Source: Bilabrum cf. latius
Lineage: Eukaryota; Bigyra: Bicosoecida; Bigyra; Bicosoecida
Direction: 5' to 3'
Length of the DNA: 64,000 bases
NCBI GenBank assembly: GCA_965178125.1
Contig: OZ237747.1
Span: forward strand, 434,001-498,000
Positions within the stretch are counted from its first letter, which is position 1. Each line of letters opens with the position of its first letter. A program made the translations under genes and the position numbers. Shown piece by piece: positions 23,788 to 37,800 of the stretch. Under the pieces are notes generated by a model. That model was given only the letters and a program-made list of their open reading frames with translations, did not search any database and was not told the DNA's origin.

Positions 23788-26700
23788 TCACCTCCCGCCT
23801 TGCCGACGTGCGACTTCCCTCGCCCTGCGCTCGACCTCCTTGATCTTAGCAAGCTCGCGCGCGACCGTATCGCTGCCTCGAGACCTACTTGCATACGTGC
23901 TGCGGGATGGCGTCCTAGCGCCTCCTTGGTCCAAACCTCGGCTCCGAAGCCTCGAGGAGGAACTTGTGCGGCCCAGTGCATCTCTGTCCCTCACAGAGCG
24001 GCCCCCGCTCGGTCTGGACCCGCCTCCAGAACGCCGTCCTGTTTCAATCTCAATGTCAACCTGCATCCCCCTGCCTCGCTGGATCCCTGAGGAAGCGCCA
24101 CGATGCGAGAGCCCCTCTTCTTTTCCATTGAAGGTATCCGTCCGTGCCAGCGGCTGCTCGTGCCTTTGACTGCGCTCAGATTCCAGCATTCCACTGCGGC
24201 GGCCATTTCCGTTTGTTGCTGCTCCGCGGGGGTTATGCGGATCTTGTGGTCTCGCTGCTACTGACTGTCCCCGTCCATTCAGCTCAGCCAGCGACATGGC
24301 ACCCGTCCTCGAAGACGAAGAACGGAGAGCACTTCCCCCCTGAGTATCTACAGGCAACTCTTCCCGCACGACATCCGTCGCGGCCCTTCGAGGCTGCTTG
24401 CCAGCATCCGTGTCAGTGGCAAGCTCCATCACACCGCTCCGAATAGCCCGCAGGTGACCATCAACCTCTGCTTCATCTGCCGCCTGCTGCGCCGCCATAC
24501 GTGCCTATTCTGCACGTGCCCCCTCCAGCGCGGCTTGCGCGCGCTCATAGCGTTGCTCCGTGACTTGCCTTTGCATTTGCTCCTCGCGCAATCTGCGGTC
24601 AGTCGCAGACAAAGACTCGGCATGTGCGCCCAACTGGGAGAGTAGAGCCTGCTCTTTCTCTTTGGAAGCGTCATAAAGCCGATTGGACTCGTCGAGACGG
24701 CGCTTTAGGTCCCTAGCTTCCAATGCAGTCGCGTCGAGGTGCTGTCGCAGGCGCTACACCTCCTCCTCAAGCTCTCTTCTTCGGCCAGCCTCGGCTTGCA
24801 ACGCCTATTCTTTAGACTCTTGGGCATGGCGAGAAGTTTGCTTCAGCTGGTTTAGTTTTGAAGTTACCTCAGAATGCTAGAGAGCCCTCTGCCTTGCGTC
24901 TGCAAGCTGCTGCCGCATTGAGTCCAGGTCGGTGCGAAGGCTAGCGATCTCGTCGTCTCGAGTTATGAGCAGTCGTTCTTGCGCAGCAGTCTTCGAAAGA
25001 GAGCCGTTGAGCTCTGTCTTCATGGATGACAGCTGCTCGGAGAGGCCGTGCAGTAATCCTTCCGCGGCATCCGCCCGATCCTGAGCCGCCTTGAGCTCGC
25101 GCTCAAGCGCCTCTGAGTCCCCACGGGCAGCAATCTCGGCCTGCTGAGAGCGATCCGACACCTCGAGCGCGGCATTGAGCTGCTGTTGCAGCTCCGCCGT
25201 GGCCCTTTGGATGCCTGACTGCACTTCCGTTTCCCTTGAGTCCTCCTCCCGTCTTAGCCGATCCTACAGCTCTTGCACACGAGCTTCAGTCGAGCCACTG
25301 CGCTGCTCAATCTCTCCTGCATCTCGTCTAGCTTTGTTCAAGTCGTCCTCAGTTGTACCTAGCCTAGTGCGGAGGCCTTCGGCCTCTGCCCTGCGGGCCA
25401 CAAGCTCCTACTGTGCTTCGTGCAGCTGCCGCTCCGCTGCCTCAAGCGCACCCCTGAGCTGCGCCTCAGTTCGCCGGCTGCTGTCCGCAGACGACCCTTG
25501 CTCAAACCGGGCAGTGCGCAGCTGCTCCTTCGCATCGGCTGCCTCTGCCTAGAGTGCCACCACCTGCGTCTGCAGGTCGTCAAATCTCTCTTGCAAAGAT
25601 GCCAGCGCGGTGTCCTTGTCGGCAACCCGTTGTTGCAGCTCCTGCTCATGGGCGGCCGAGCCGCCGAGCCTGCTCTGCAGGGCTGCTATCTGCTCGTCTG
25701 CCCCTCTCGCACCAGCCACTGCTGCTTCCTTCTCTGCCACTAGCCGGCCAATCTAATCCTCCACCTCGGCTTTATCCCGCTGTGCCCGGTGCAACCCCAG
25801 CTGCAGCTCCTGAATGCGTTTGGACGCCTCGGTGCCGCTCATCTGTGATAGCCTCTTCGCCTCTGCGAGATCGTCGCGGAGAGCCTGTACAGCTTCCTCC
25901 TGACTCATCGTCTGAACTTCCAGCTCGCGCTGCCTCATTTCCGTGGCTTGTAGTTTGGTCTGCGTCTTTTTGAGCGCTGCTTCAAGCTCTAAGACCTGGC
26001 CGGCAGCGTCATCGCGGGACTTGGCAGCTTCTCGCAGCAACTGCGCGGCGCGGTTAGAAGCGCTGAGAGCAGCCTCCACCTGGCTACCTCGCTGGTCGGA
26101 CGCGCCACCATATGCCACCAGCTACATCCCCGACTCCGAGGCCGCCGCCCCATGCCCACCCTTGCCAAACGCTGCACCACCGCCAGCCAGCCTACTAGCA
26201 GTTTGGTCCGACCCCCGGGTGGCAACGGCTGAGGCTTCCGTGACGGCTGCAATAACCTGAGCAGCTTGCTGGGCCAGTGCATCTAGCGTGGCTTTCATTG
26301 CAGCGCTCGATTCAGTTGCAGTCATGGCCTGCCTTTGCCTGCCATCTGCGACGTCACGCACCCTTTCGGCCTCCTGTCTTGCCTCAACGATCTCTCGCTG
26401 CAGCTCGCGAACTGTCTCCTGCTCTTTCTGCAGTGATCCACGGAGTGACCCCACTTCAACCTCTAGCCTTGCGTTTGCCCCCTACAGCGTGGCTCCATCT
26501 GCGACCTGCTTGCCTTGCATGGCTTGCAGCTGCGCCACCTGCTGCTGTTCCGCAAGCAAATGTTCCCGGATCTCGTCCACTTCGCGCGACAAAGACTGTG
26601 CGCGAGCCTCCTATCTAGTAGCCCGCTACTTGGCCCGCTCTGCTTGCTGTCGCGCGTCTTGTCCTGCTTCGGTGGCCTGATCCCGCTCGTCGATGGCAGT

Positions 26701-29700
26701 ACGGAGCTCCTATTGCAGCCGAGCGGCATCTGATTTCAGCTTTGCTGCTTCCTTTCTCACGGCATCGCGCTCTATGCTCACGGCATCTGCTGCAGATTTA
26801 CAAAGCGTGAGCTGATCCATCGTCTTCACAAGCTGGGCCCTGAGACTGGCCACCTCGGCTCGCAGGGTCTGCTCCGACAGCCTCACCCGGCCCAGCTCGG
26901 ATTCCGCAGTGTCCTTTGCGGCGCGAGCCGAAGTGGTGGATGCGGTGGCCTCGTCTCGCCTTCTCTTCTCAGCTGCAAGCTCAACCTTAAGCGCTTGGAC
27001 CTCGCGCTGAGCGTCCGTCACCTCCGTCTCTGCAGAATTAATCCGTTGCTTGAGTGCAGCTGCCTAGTCTCGGCTTCGGGTTGCCGCCTCGCGAGCAGCA
27101 GCGACGTCCGACCTGAGCCTCTGGTTCTTGTCCTCGTCTGCTGCCAAGCGCTGTTGCATCTCACGAATCTCTATGGATTGCGTTTGCATGTCGCTCTGTG
27201 CCTCTGCCCTCTCCTGCTTGGCTCTGTGCAGCTCCTGGCGCAGATCGCGAATCTGCCTGTCGCGCTCCACAACGGTTTGCTAGTGCACCTGCGCCTCCTG
27301 CGCCTTTTCTTCTACGGCGCTCCTAGCTTTGCTCAGTTCTGCCTGCCAGATGTCCCTGTCTGCCTCGCGCGCCTCTCGTCCCTGTTGCTGCGAGTCTTGC
27401 AGCTCCTGCCGCAATCCTGCGCACTCTCCCTCAAGAGCAAGCACTCGTTCTCGCAGCTTTTCGTGAGCACGGTCCGCATCTCTTTGCACCGCCACAAGTG
27501 CACCTCGGCTTTTTTCGAGAGCCGGAACCAGTGCCTGCGCGCGGTCTTCTGAGGTGGACAATCGCTGCTGGAGCAGCGCTGTCTGCTGCTCTGCTTCTGC
27601 GAGCGCCTGGTCGCGCGTGGCCACTGCATCGTCGAGGTCCAGCTGGAGCCGCCGCAGGGTTTGATGCATGCTCTCAGTTTCCTCCGCCCTTCGTGCCAGC
27701 TCATCGCCCCGCTCTCTGAGCTTCTCCTGCCACCGGCGCTCCTGCCGGCGCGAGCCCTCCGCTCTGGTCTTCGCCTCGTCTGCCTCGAGGATGGCCTGCT
27801 CGACTTCGTGCCTGCTCTGCCGTAGTGCAGACTCTAGCGCAGTCACCTTGGCTTGCAGCACGGCCACACTCCCGGCACTCTCCTGTGCTGCCTCGTGGTT
27901 GCGAGCAACGGACCGTCTCAACGCAACCAACTCCTGGTCTGTGCGCTTGGTCCTGGCTCTGAGCATGGTGCTTTCCATCGTGTCTGCCGAGACGAAACCC
28001 CTCGGCGTGTCGCCCAGATCGTCTTGACTGAGACCCCTTTGGTCTGTCCCTCCACCCTTGTCATGCGCGCTCCTCATGGTGCTGTCGAGCTCTTCGATCC
28101 CCGCAGGAAAATCAGTATATCCCATTCTGCCCCCTGAAACACCGGAAGGAGACATGCCGCCACCGTGCGTGTCTTGCCTCCCGTGCTTCCCCCTGCCCCT
28201 TGCCTGCAGTGCTGCCAGTCTGGCGCTGCTGTAGCCGTACCTAGATTCCACCGAAGCATCTACGTCATCCTCGGTGTCAACCGACCTGCCATCCAGGTAT
28301 CGCAACCGTCGGCTGGCAGCAGACGAAGTGGGTGCCCCCCGCTGTGCCCGACCACCTCTAGGCATGCGCCCATCCCGAGGGCTGCTTTCGTCACCAGGGT
28401 ACTCCTCGTCGCCGGGACGAACTGTTGGTGAGACAGCTCTGACTCGTCCTTTGCCTCCACCGGAGCCTCCGCTGCGCGGTGTAGGCGCAAATGAGACGTC
28501 AATGTCGCTGGAAGCTCGCTTGACAGCTTTTTTCCTGGCCTCGTCTTCGCCAAGCAGGTCGATGGTAGACTGGTCCAGGCCCAGGTCAGCTGCACGCGAC
28601 TGTTGCTGCTGCTCCTACTGTCCTCGTTGCCCGGTGCCGTGCGTCGAGCTGCCGTAGGGCTAGCGAGCGGTGGCTGGCGCCCCTCCTGGGAAAATATCCG
28701 GGCTTGAATCTTCGCCGGGCTGCGTGGTCCCGAAATCAAAGGTAACTGCAGCGCCGAGGGCATCAGACAGCCTGCCCTGCTTCTGAGACGAGATACGGTC
28801 TTGACCACTGGACCGCCCACCCAAGATTCCAGACAAGCGGTCTACGTCGGAGCCATCCGGTCGGCTCCCAGCTCCAGAATAACCTGATTTTGCACGCGGA
28901 GACCCCCAGCCCGCCTTGTCCTTTGATCCCTCACCAGTCGCTGTATCTGGTGCTGGCTCACCCCTTGCAGACATGGGCGAGGAACTGTGGTCCTTGTTGC
29001 GACCGCCCTGCCGATGCCGCGATGCCCTGGATGATCCCTGCGGGCTGGCAGACCTCGGCAAGAGGTCATCGGAATGGAGGCTGCCTGCATCCACGGACTC
29101 CTACGCAGAGGAGAGGGAACCCCTCGATGGCTTGGAACCAGGAGAACGCATAGAGCCGGAGTGGTCTCTCCTTGGTGGCGGGGGTGGGCGCCTGCCGCTG
29201 CTGCTCGTGCTGCTCTCCCACGTCCGCACCGTCTCTCCTTTCGACGCCATCGAGGGAAAGCCGCCCAATGCTGCGTGCACACCACGACCAGGCCCGATGC
29301 TGCCGGCGTCAGTCTCGCGGTCCGTGTCGATGCCGCCAGCCGCAGACCATGCAGCCAGCTAGGACTGCTCCTCTGTGTGTCTCTGGATGTCCTTCATGAG
29401 GGCATGACCCGCCTTACTCATCGTCTTGCGGAGCGCGCCAGGCCGCGAGAAACCTGAGCTAGTCTGGACTCTCCGCAGACCAGAGTAGTCCCCGGCCAGT
29501 CGCCTAGGCTCCTCTTCGTCGGTGCTTGATGACTGGTGCCCACTAATCGCGGCCTTGGCAAACTGCGTCCTCAGGTGCATCTTGCTGGGCACGCTGATCA
29601 GCTTGCTCTCCATCTCTGCGAGCTTGCTGCGCAGCTCCTCAGCCTCTTGCTCGCGGCTCCGAGCCTTTGCCTCTGCGGCTTCCTTGGCTCGTTCCAGCTG

Positions 29701-31599
29701 GGATATCTTTGGGCGGTGTGCCATCTGTTCTCGGCGCATGGCCTCCTTCAGCTCCTAAATCTCCTTGAGATACTTGGCAATGAGGGCCTTGCCTTCACCC
29801 ACGAAATTCTTCCTCGCCCGGTTGCGGATGAAACTCGCTGCCTTTGCGAACTCGAGAGTGCTCCTGCTCTCCTCCCGGTTGCGCAGGGCAGGGCTCATGC
29901 AACATACGAGAGACGTGAGGGCGTTTCCTCCCAGCGATGCAGACAGCAACCGAGTAAGTTGCGACTCGCGGAACGGCAGGTGGCGCGGGGGCGGCACCGG
30001 CATCTTTCTCCGCTTGGACGGACTGGCGCTCGCCTGCCTGGCTTGCCGCTGTGCCTGGACTGAAAGTTCCTTGATGATTCGTCCGAGCACGAACAGGCTC
30101 GCGTTGATGCTCCTGGCCTCGTCCAGCCGCTCCCCAGTCGCCCCTGTCTTTGAGACTCTCTCAGAGCCAGCGAGGTCCACTAGGTGCAGCGCACTGACGC
30201 TCACTGCCTTCATGGCGCCGCCCACCCCCGTCCCTTGTGCCGCAGCCTTGAGCACCTGCTTGGCCCCGGGTGATAGCAGGTCTTCGCCTTGTTCCTTGGT
30301 CAACGCGGCCAGCATGCTGCCTCGCCTGCCCCTCCTCGCTTTGGCCCCTCGAGACACCGTGGAGCCTCCTGCGGGCCCGATAGCGTCGTCTTCTGCCGAA
30401 GGCTGGCCCGAGGGTGCCGGCATAGACTCTACCGTGACCGTAAACACAACATGGGACCTTGACGATCTCGTGTTCATGCGTGTGGCCGCAAAGTGTCTGT
30501 TTCTTTCACCCAGCCGCAGCATCTCCAGAGCCTCGTCAGGAGACCCCACCGGCATCTCCACCGCTCCATCGACGTAGGGCCCGCGGAACTTGTCTTCTCG
30601 TACCACCAGCTGGCCCTCGCGTGCGGTGGCGGCAGCAGACCGCTTGGGAGAGGCGTAATCGCTGTGCACCCCGGTGCCGTAGCCGTCCGCACCCTCACTG
30701 CTGGTCTCAGCAGTGCCGCCCTCCGCGCGGAACGAGTCGGCCTTGCGACCGACCAACGACTGGAGCAGGTCCGTGACAACTTCCCTGTATATTTCAACGT
30801 ACGTGACCCTAACGTGGAAAATGTTCGAATTGTCTTCCGCGATGGCCATCCAGAGCGCCTGCAGAGCGGAAGGGAGCAGCCCGAGCTGGTCGTCGGTGCC
30901 CGTGATGCTGTGCGTCTTCCCACTTCCAGTCTGACCGTACGCTAAAATAGTGGCGTTGTATCCTTGAAGCACTCTCGGCAGCATGCTAGCGGCCAACTGG
31001 TTGAACAGCTCTTCGTTCGTGCTGTCTGGCCCAAAGAGCAGTCTGTCGTCGAACCTATACTTCTGCCCCCGGAATATACCAGCCTCGCTCCGCTCCTGTG
31101 TGGTCATGGCCGAGTCGTCATGCTCCTCCTCGGCAATCACACGGCTGCCATCTGCTTCTCTGCGCACTGCCCACGCGTGCTGTGTCGCTCCTCGGTCTTG
31201 CTCCAACCCAATCAGAGGCCGGATCCGAACCGCTACTTGCACTTGACCATCGGGAGCATCCGATGCTCCGATTCCTGATTGCACCACATTCATTGAACTC
31301 GGATTCGTAGCAGAGCTAGTAGACTACCTTCGAGAATCGCTCTCGAGTGCTGGCATGGAACTGCGTCGCTTGCGACGAGCCCTCGATGCCGCCGCTACTT
31401 CTTTTGATCTTGCATCTGTAATGTCCAAGCCCCGCGCAGCAGAGGGAGATCCCAGTATCTCTTCCCCATCAGAGAACTCAGTTGCCGGGGCGCTTGTGTC
31501 CAACTTTGGGTAAACTGCTGCCGTTGGATCACGGCGTGATGCGTGCGGCAGTCCCGCGCTTTGCCTGATGCGCTGCAGCTCAGCGCCAAAGCTTGACAT
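23788..31599 (-). CDS. Kinesin with N-terminal motor and very long coiled-coil tail
   Basis: Microtubule motor. 2,603 aa, ATG at 31599, TGA at 23788-23790, about 21 TAGs. A 100-residue extension precedes the motor (VQVAVRIRPLIG). LAYGQTGSGKTHS (P-loop, near residue 225), NTRSSRSH (switch I), LVDLAGSERVSKTGATGERLDEARSINAS (switch II region) and RESQLTRLLSASLGG are all present. A roughly 60-residue insertion lies between switch I and switch II. After the motor comes KYLKEI-TAG-ELKEAM, where the heptads continue smoothly if TAG = Gln. Then follow a Ser-rich stretch and about 1,300 residues of coiled coil, ending in a basic Arg/Ser-rich tail. The architecture resembles kinesin-4-type long motors, but the subfamily is not assigned. 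Confidence 0.85.
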
Positions 31600-31886
31600 G
31601 TAGAAATAAACTGATACAGAAAGAAGGTAGTCTCAATCGTTTCGACCGGATGATGTCCAAATAGATGTCGGTTGACCCGTTTTCATTCGGTTTTGGTTCC
31701 GCTGAAGTCGCAGCGCGGCGCCGCCGGGGCATCCGCTGCTGGCTTTGGTCGCAATGCATCGAGATCGTGAGTGGTAGTCCGATGCCTGAATCAGGACTGG
31801 TGCAAGCCTGCTGGCGCATCTTGGCATACAGAATTACAGGCTGCAAGTTGCATGGGCTTTCAAAGCATAGTAGCAGCAATCGATGA

Positions 31887-34800
31887 TCAGGAATTCAACT
31901 AATTCTTCCATGGGAGCCGCTCTCTCGCAAGCTCGCTGCACTGGCGGCGCTGCTTCGAAGCTAGGGCAGCAGCTGCTCGGCGCTTTCTCCCAGATCCGAC
32001 TCTCCGTCTACCCGTATCTCGGCGAGGTGGCGACGCGAACTCTCCAGCATCACGCACCTGGCTGCGGGGTACAGCACTGGCAGAAGCCCCGCCAACCTCG
32101 CGATGGGACTTCCTGCTGCTGCTTGCCCTTGCTCGGCTGCTGGAGCAGTCGGCTTCGATTCCCTGCACTCGCCTTGATTCCACTCCTGGAGCACTAACAC
32201 CTGCTGTCTTCATGCGAGAGTGCGGGGAGCGACCACTACCAGTGGCAGTGGACACTGGCAACGCCTTCGATTTGGATCTCAACGTGGCTGCCTTTCGAGG
32301 CCGAGAGATTCCGCGCCCCCCTCTGCTTAAGATCTAAGTTCCGATCACACCATTCGGCTGCACACGGGGTGACAGCGACCGCCGCGCGGTCCTGTGTGGC
32401 CCTGTGGAATCAGCCAGGACGGCAGCACCAGCGCTCCTTCCCTTGGACACGCGTCCCTTCCTCCCACTCGTTGCTAGCTTGCTGCCTGTTCTGGCTGACC
32501 TGGGCCTACTAGCAGCAGTGCGCGAAGTCTAGTGTAGGCGTGTGGCCTTCCTATGGAACCCATGCCCTGCTTCCTGCTCGTCCTCATCGCCCCAGGCATG
32601 CAGTGAGTCGGAGTGGGCGGGCCTGCCGCCACTTAAGGGGACTGGCCTGGCCCCTACCTCCTTGAAGGGCTCTTTGCTGGCTGCCTCGAGCCCAACGGTG
32701 GCAGACAACTGCTTTTCTTCCTTCGTCTCCCCGGCCTCTCCGCCATCGTGCTCCGATACCTCGAACGAGACAAGCCGAGACCGCAGGAGCTCAACCTCCT
32801 TCTGAAAGGACTCGCTTGTCCGCACGGCATCTACGTACTTGCTCCGGTACTCTGCGGAGACGCTCTGCTCCTGCCGCACGGCCTAGTCGGCAGCTCGAGC
32901 TTGCAACTTGGTATCTGCCAAGAGATTTTCGAGCCTTCGATTCTGCTTGAGGATGCCCCTGGCATTGTCATTAACACCATCAAAGTCGGCACTCAGCTAC
33001 TTGTTCTCTTGCAGTAGAACATCGATGGCGCTCTGTAACTTGGACCGCTCCTGTTCTGCTAAGTCCTAGTCACGTGAAGATCGTGCTGACAGTTCTGCAA
33101 GCAGCGTTCGCTCCCTTGCACGTCCATCCAGCGAGGCCTTTTTGTGGCGCTCTGCGGCTGCAGCGAGCTCTGCACGCAGCTCTGCATTGCTTCTCTCTAG
33201 TTTGGCTATCGTTGACGCTTTTGCGCCCATGTCCAGCTCATGCGACGCTTGTTGCCGTCTAGCAGCCTCCAACTCATGCCACAGGTTGTTTACGCTGGCA
33301 GTCCCGTCGGTCACAGCCTGCTCATGCGCCGCCTTGGCCGACGCCAGCTCCTGCTCCATCTCGCCCGCCCGAGCCCGAGACGCATCCAGCTCGCGGCGCA
33401 GCTCATCCGTGCTGCTGCTGCCCTCGGCCACAGCCTGCTCATGCGCCGCCTTGGCCGCTGCCAGCTCCTGCTCCATCTCGCCCGCCCGAGCCCGAGACGC
33501 ATCCAGCTCGCGACGCAGCTCATCCATGCTGCTGCTGCCCTCGGCCACAGCCTGCTCATGCGCCGCCTTGGCCGACGCCAGCTCCTGCTCCATCTCGCCC
33601 GCCCGAGCCCGAGACGCATCCAGCTCGCGACGCAGCTCATCCATGCAGCTGCTGCCCTCGGCCACAGCCTGCTCATGCGCCGCCTTGGCCGACGCCAGCT
33701 CCTGCTCCATCTCGCCCGCCCGAGCCCGAGACGCATCCAGCTCGCGACGCAGCTCATCCGTGCAGCTGCTGCCCTCGGCCACAGCCTGCTCATGCGCCGC
33801 CTTGGCCGACGCCAGCTCCTGCTCCATCTCGCCCGCCCGAGCCCGAGACGCATCCAGCTCGCGGCGCAGCTCATCCATGCTGCTGCTGCCCTCGGCCACA
33901 GCCTACTCATGCGCCGCCTTGGCCGCTGCCAGCTCCTGCTCCATCTCGCCCGCCCGAGCCCGAGACGCATCCAGCTCGCGGCGCAGCTCATCCGTGCTGC
34001 TGCTGCCCTCGGCCACAGCCTGCTCATGCGCCGCCTTGGCCGACGCCAGCTCCTGCTCCATCTCGCCCGCCCGAGCCCGAGACGCATCCAGCTCGCGGCG
34101 CAGCTCATCCGTGCTGCTGCTGCCCTCGGCCACAGCCTGCTCATGCGCCGCCTTGGCCGCTGCCAGCTCCTGCTCCATCTCGTCCGCCCGAGCCCGAGAC
34201 GCATCCAGCTCGCGACGCAGCTCATCCGTGCTGCTGCTGCTCTCGGCCACAGCCTGCTCATGCGCCGCCTTGGCCGCTGCCAGCTCCTGCTCCACATCGC
34301 CCGCCCGAGCCCGAGACGCATCCAGCTCGCGGCGCAGCTCATCCGTGCAGCTGCTGCCCTCGGCCACAGCCTGCTCATGCGCCGCCTTGGCCGACGCCAG
34401 CTCCTGCTCCATCTCGCCCGCCCGAGCCCGAGACGCATCCAGCTCGCGACGCAGCTCATCCGTGCAGCTGCTGCCCTCGGCCACAGCCTGCTCATGCGCC
34501 GCCTTGGCCGACGCCAGCTCGTCCTTCAGCAGTTCAGCGCTGGAAATTGCTCTGTCTCGCTCTGCAGATGCGACCGCAAGCTAGTCATCAAGCGTGCCTA
34601 CTTGGGACTTGGCCGAGGTTAAACTCGATTGCAGTTGTTCTACAGCATCATTAGCAAGGCGGCCTTTCTTTTCCAGCTACGATGCGTGCTGCTCAAGCTT
34701 AGCCTGCGCCTCTTTATGACCTTCAACAAGCTGGCGCAGCGAATTGATCTCGCTGCGAAGCTTGTCCGTGACGGCAAGGCTATCACTCGCGGCCATGCGA

Positions 34801-37800
34801 TCCGTTAGCCGGCGATTCTCTTCCTAGCTGCTTTCTAGCTGCTTCCCAAGGTCAACCACGCGAGCTTGCAGCTAAGTGGCCTCGCGCTGAGCAGCCATCA
34901 GACTCTGCGTGGCACTGGTGGCATCATCCCGGCGCTCTTCATAGCTCTCGATCTGCTTGCGGAGCTGCTCCACTTCTTGGCGGGCTTGCTGTAACCCCTC
35001 ATTCTTCTTTCGAAGCTGCGTCCGCAGCCGACCAACCTCCGATGCGCTATCACCCCCAGACCGAGCCCCGTGTTCCTTGAACGGCATGATGGCTGCTGTG
35101 GCCAACTCACTGGATAGAGAACGACTACCAAGCCTGCGCCCACCGACTGTACTATTCTATAGTGCGTGAATTTCCATCTCCTGCGCGTGGATCTGGTCCT
35201 GCGCGCTTGCAATCTTGATGTTTGCAAGATCTATCTGCTCCAGAAGCTGCTGCCTGGCCTGCTGCGCAATAGGTGGACCTCGTCCTCGTTCGCGTCCGAG
35301 CGCCGAAATCTCGAACTTTAGCTGCGAGTTCTCCAGACGAACTTTTCTAACTGCAACCATTGCCAGGCGCTCCTTCTCAGTTTCGTACAGCTGTTCAGAA
35401 TACCCAATGTTGTATCCTGCTAGCCCCGAAGTTCCGTACCGTCGCTCCCAGTCGGCCACCTCTGCCTTAATCTCCTCCACAAAAGAACGCCGCCACTCCT
35501 TTGTCCGCTCCTCGAATTTCTCCCTTCCGCCCTCGCGCCACGCCTCGCGTGCCTCCGACCTACGAACAGTCTTCACGAAGCACTCTCGCGCGAGCTCTTT
35601 CAGAAGCTGCCTCTGCTATGCTTGGTGCGCACCGCTTTGGGAAGCTATAGCTTGCAACTATTCTACCTTGCGCGTCACTCCGATAGGCAGATTGTACTCT
35701 GGGGTGTAGCCGCCGCCTGAATCCGACTCATCGGCTGCTCCAGCGCCCACCGCTGCCCCGACCGCACCTGACTTCTACGATGCCTCATACTCTGCAACCA
35801 GGGCCTCGTTCTCGGAATGAGTGTCAGACACCTCCGAATCCGAGTCGGCATCGGTTAAACCTCCAGCCCCAGCGCCTGATGCCGCGGGGCCGCACCCCCA
35901 CCGACCCACTCTTTGCACAAGCCTCGCCTCATCCTCTTCGCTGGACCAACCTTCGTCATCGGAATCCGCAGGCGCAGGTCCCACTCCTTCCCCGCCCCTG
36001 AGCAGCACCTCTTGCGCAGGAGGTCGAAACAGAGGCACACCATGAGCCATTCTTCGAGCGTGCCTCCGTTCGCGAGCATTGTCCAGGAGCGTTTGCACCA
36101 GCGTTTCGAACCTTGTCTTGAGCTTCTCTTCCCTGGCATCCTTTAGCTCCATCTGGTCCAGCTCGTTGATAGGTCTCTGTGGCCTGCTCGTGCGAAGGGC
36201 TTCTGCCTTGTCCTCCTCGTTCTTCTTCGTCTCGGCATCCACGATCGACTTCGCCCGTATCATCGCGGTGAGGACACGCTCCCTTAGAACTACGAGGCGC
36301 TGAACGCGCATCAGTCGCCGAGATATGAGACTTGACTTCTCCCAAGGCTCATCGCCAGGCATGCACGCCTCTACGATTGCATCGTCGATCGCTTTGAGCC
36401 GCGGGTGCTGCTCCAGCCAAGCCTGCGTGAGCGGGACCATGCCCTCTTTTCCCTCCATCACGCGCGCGCAATACCGCGAGTAGTCGGAGAGCGAGTCGTA
36501 GTTGTCTGTGAGTGCAAGCATTCCATCCCCCCTCCTGTCCTAGTCTAATCCAGGGGCAACCACCCCACCGCACAGGGAAGGAGCGAGCCTACCCCAAGGG
36601 ATGCGCAGCAAGCTCGCTGCGTGCTGCCGAGCTGCGTGCCGGAGAGCAGCACCCGTGGTGCTCTCGCCCAGGAAGTGCCAAATGTCGCGCCTCATCCTGT
36701 CTTGGTCCCCATGCCCCGCGCCCGCCTGATCGCTGCACCGAACCTGCACGCCTCTCAGCGCCCACACCCAGGCCGGGGTGCCATCATCATCTTCCGTGGT
36801 CCAGCTGGCCCCGCTTTGCACCAGGTGCTGCATGCCTGGGACACACCCGCTATACGCTGCCATCATCAAGGCAGTGCAGCCTGTCGCGTGAGCGCTCTCA
36901 CCGCTGGCGAGACTTGCGCCCTAACCCTGTTCCTGTTCCTGTTCCGCAGGGAGGCGAATCGTTCCCCTGGGCCCGTCCACGCCACCCGACGCGACGCTAC
37001 GGCCTACAAGGCGGGCGGCCCGGCGAAGCCCAGCGAGGTGTGCATGCCCACCAGCAGCGCACTCCAGCAGGTGGTCGTGTGCTCCCCTAACCATGCAAGC
37101 GTGGCGCCAGGCCACCAGGGCGTTGCCCCGGTTGCTCGGCAGCTCGTCGGTAAACCGGAAGAGCACGACGGCATCGCGGAATCGGGTGCGGGGCTGCCCC
37201 GTTTTCCAGTCCTTGAATTTGAGGGCACCGAACACTGGCTTGCCTTTGGCGTCAAGCTGCGGCGGCGTGTCCCATGCCGCATCATGCCTCGGGATTTGCG
37301 TTTCGATCGGAGCATCATTGATCGGGAGCGGGGTTGCAGCGTGCCAGAGGCGCTGCTGCTGCCGCTCCGACAGCTAGAAAGCACCAAAAAAGTCTCTCAC
37401 GGGACATCGATCTATCTTTAAGCATTGATTGTAATCAAGGAAGCGCGCAAGCCTCAGCTGAACCGGCCTCCCAACGTCCCTGGCTAACAGCACCGCTCGG
37501 GCTAGAAAGAACGTACTAAACTGCTGCGGAGTGATCGAAAATGGATGTTTGTCCCCCCAGAAGATAGCCGGCTTCCGCCCTGCTGCCAAGAACAGCGAGT
37601 ACTCGCTATTCACCCGGACCGAGTACCTCTGGGCAGAACCAAAGCATCCAACTGCCCGAATGATGTCGCTTTTGAAATCTTTCGACCCCATGTTGTTGAA
37701 ATGCACGCAATGGAGAATGCTGCCTTGGCCCAAGCCTGACATTTTCACGGTGTTCTCGATGCGAAGCGCTCTCCCTCGATAAATCAGTCGCATCTCGGAA

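Noticed and set aside
33312-34510. CRISPR-like direct repeats
   Set aside because: The 117-bp units are contiguous with no spacers, encode protein, and sit in a eukaryotic gene.
33142-34622. Long + strand frames of 460-480 codons over the repeat array
   Set aside because: They are shadows of the periodic coding repeats. The - strand frame continues seamlessly as coiled coil on both sides.
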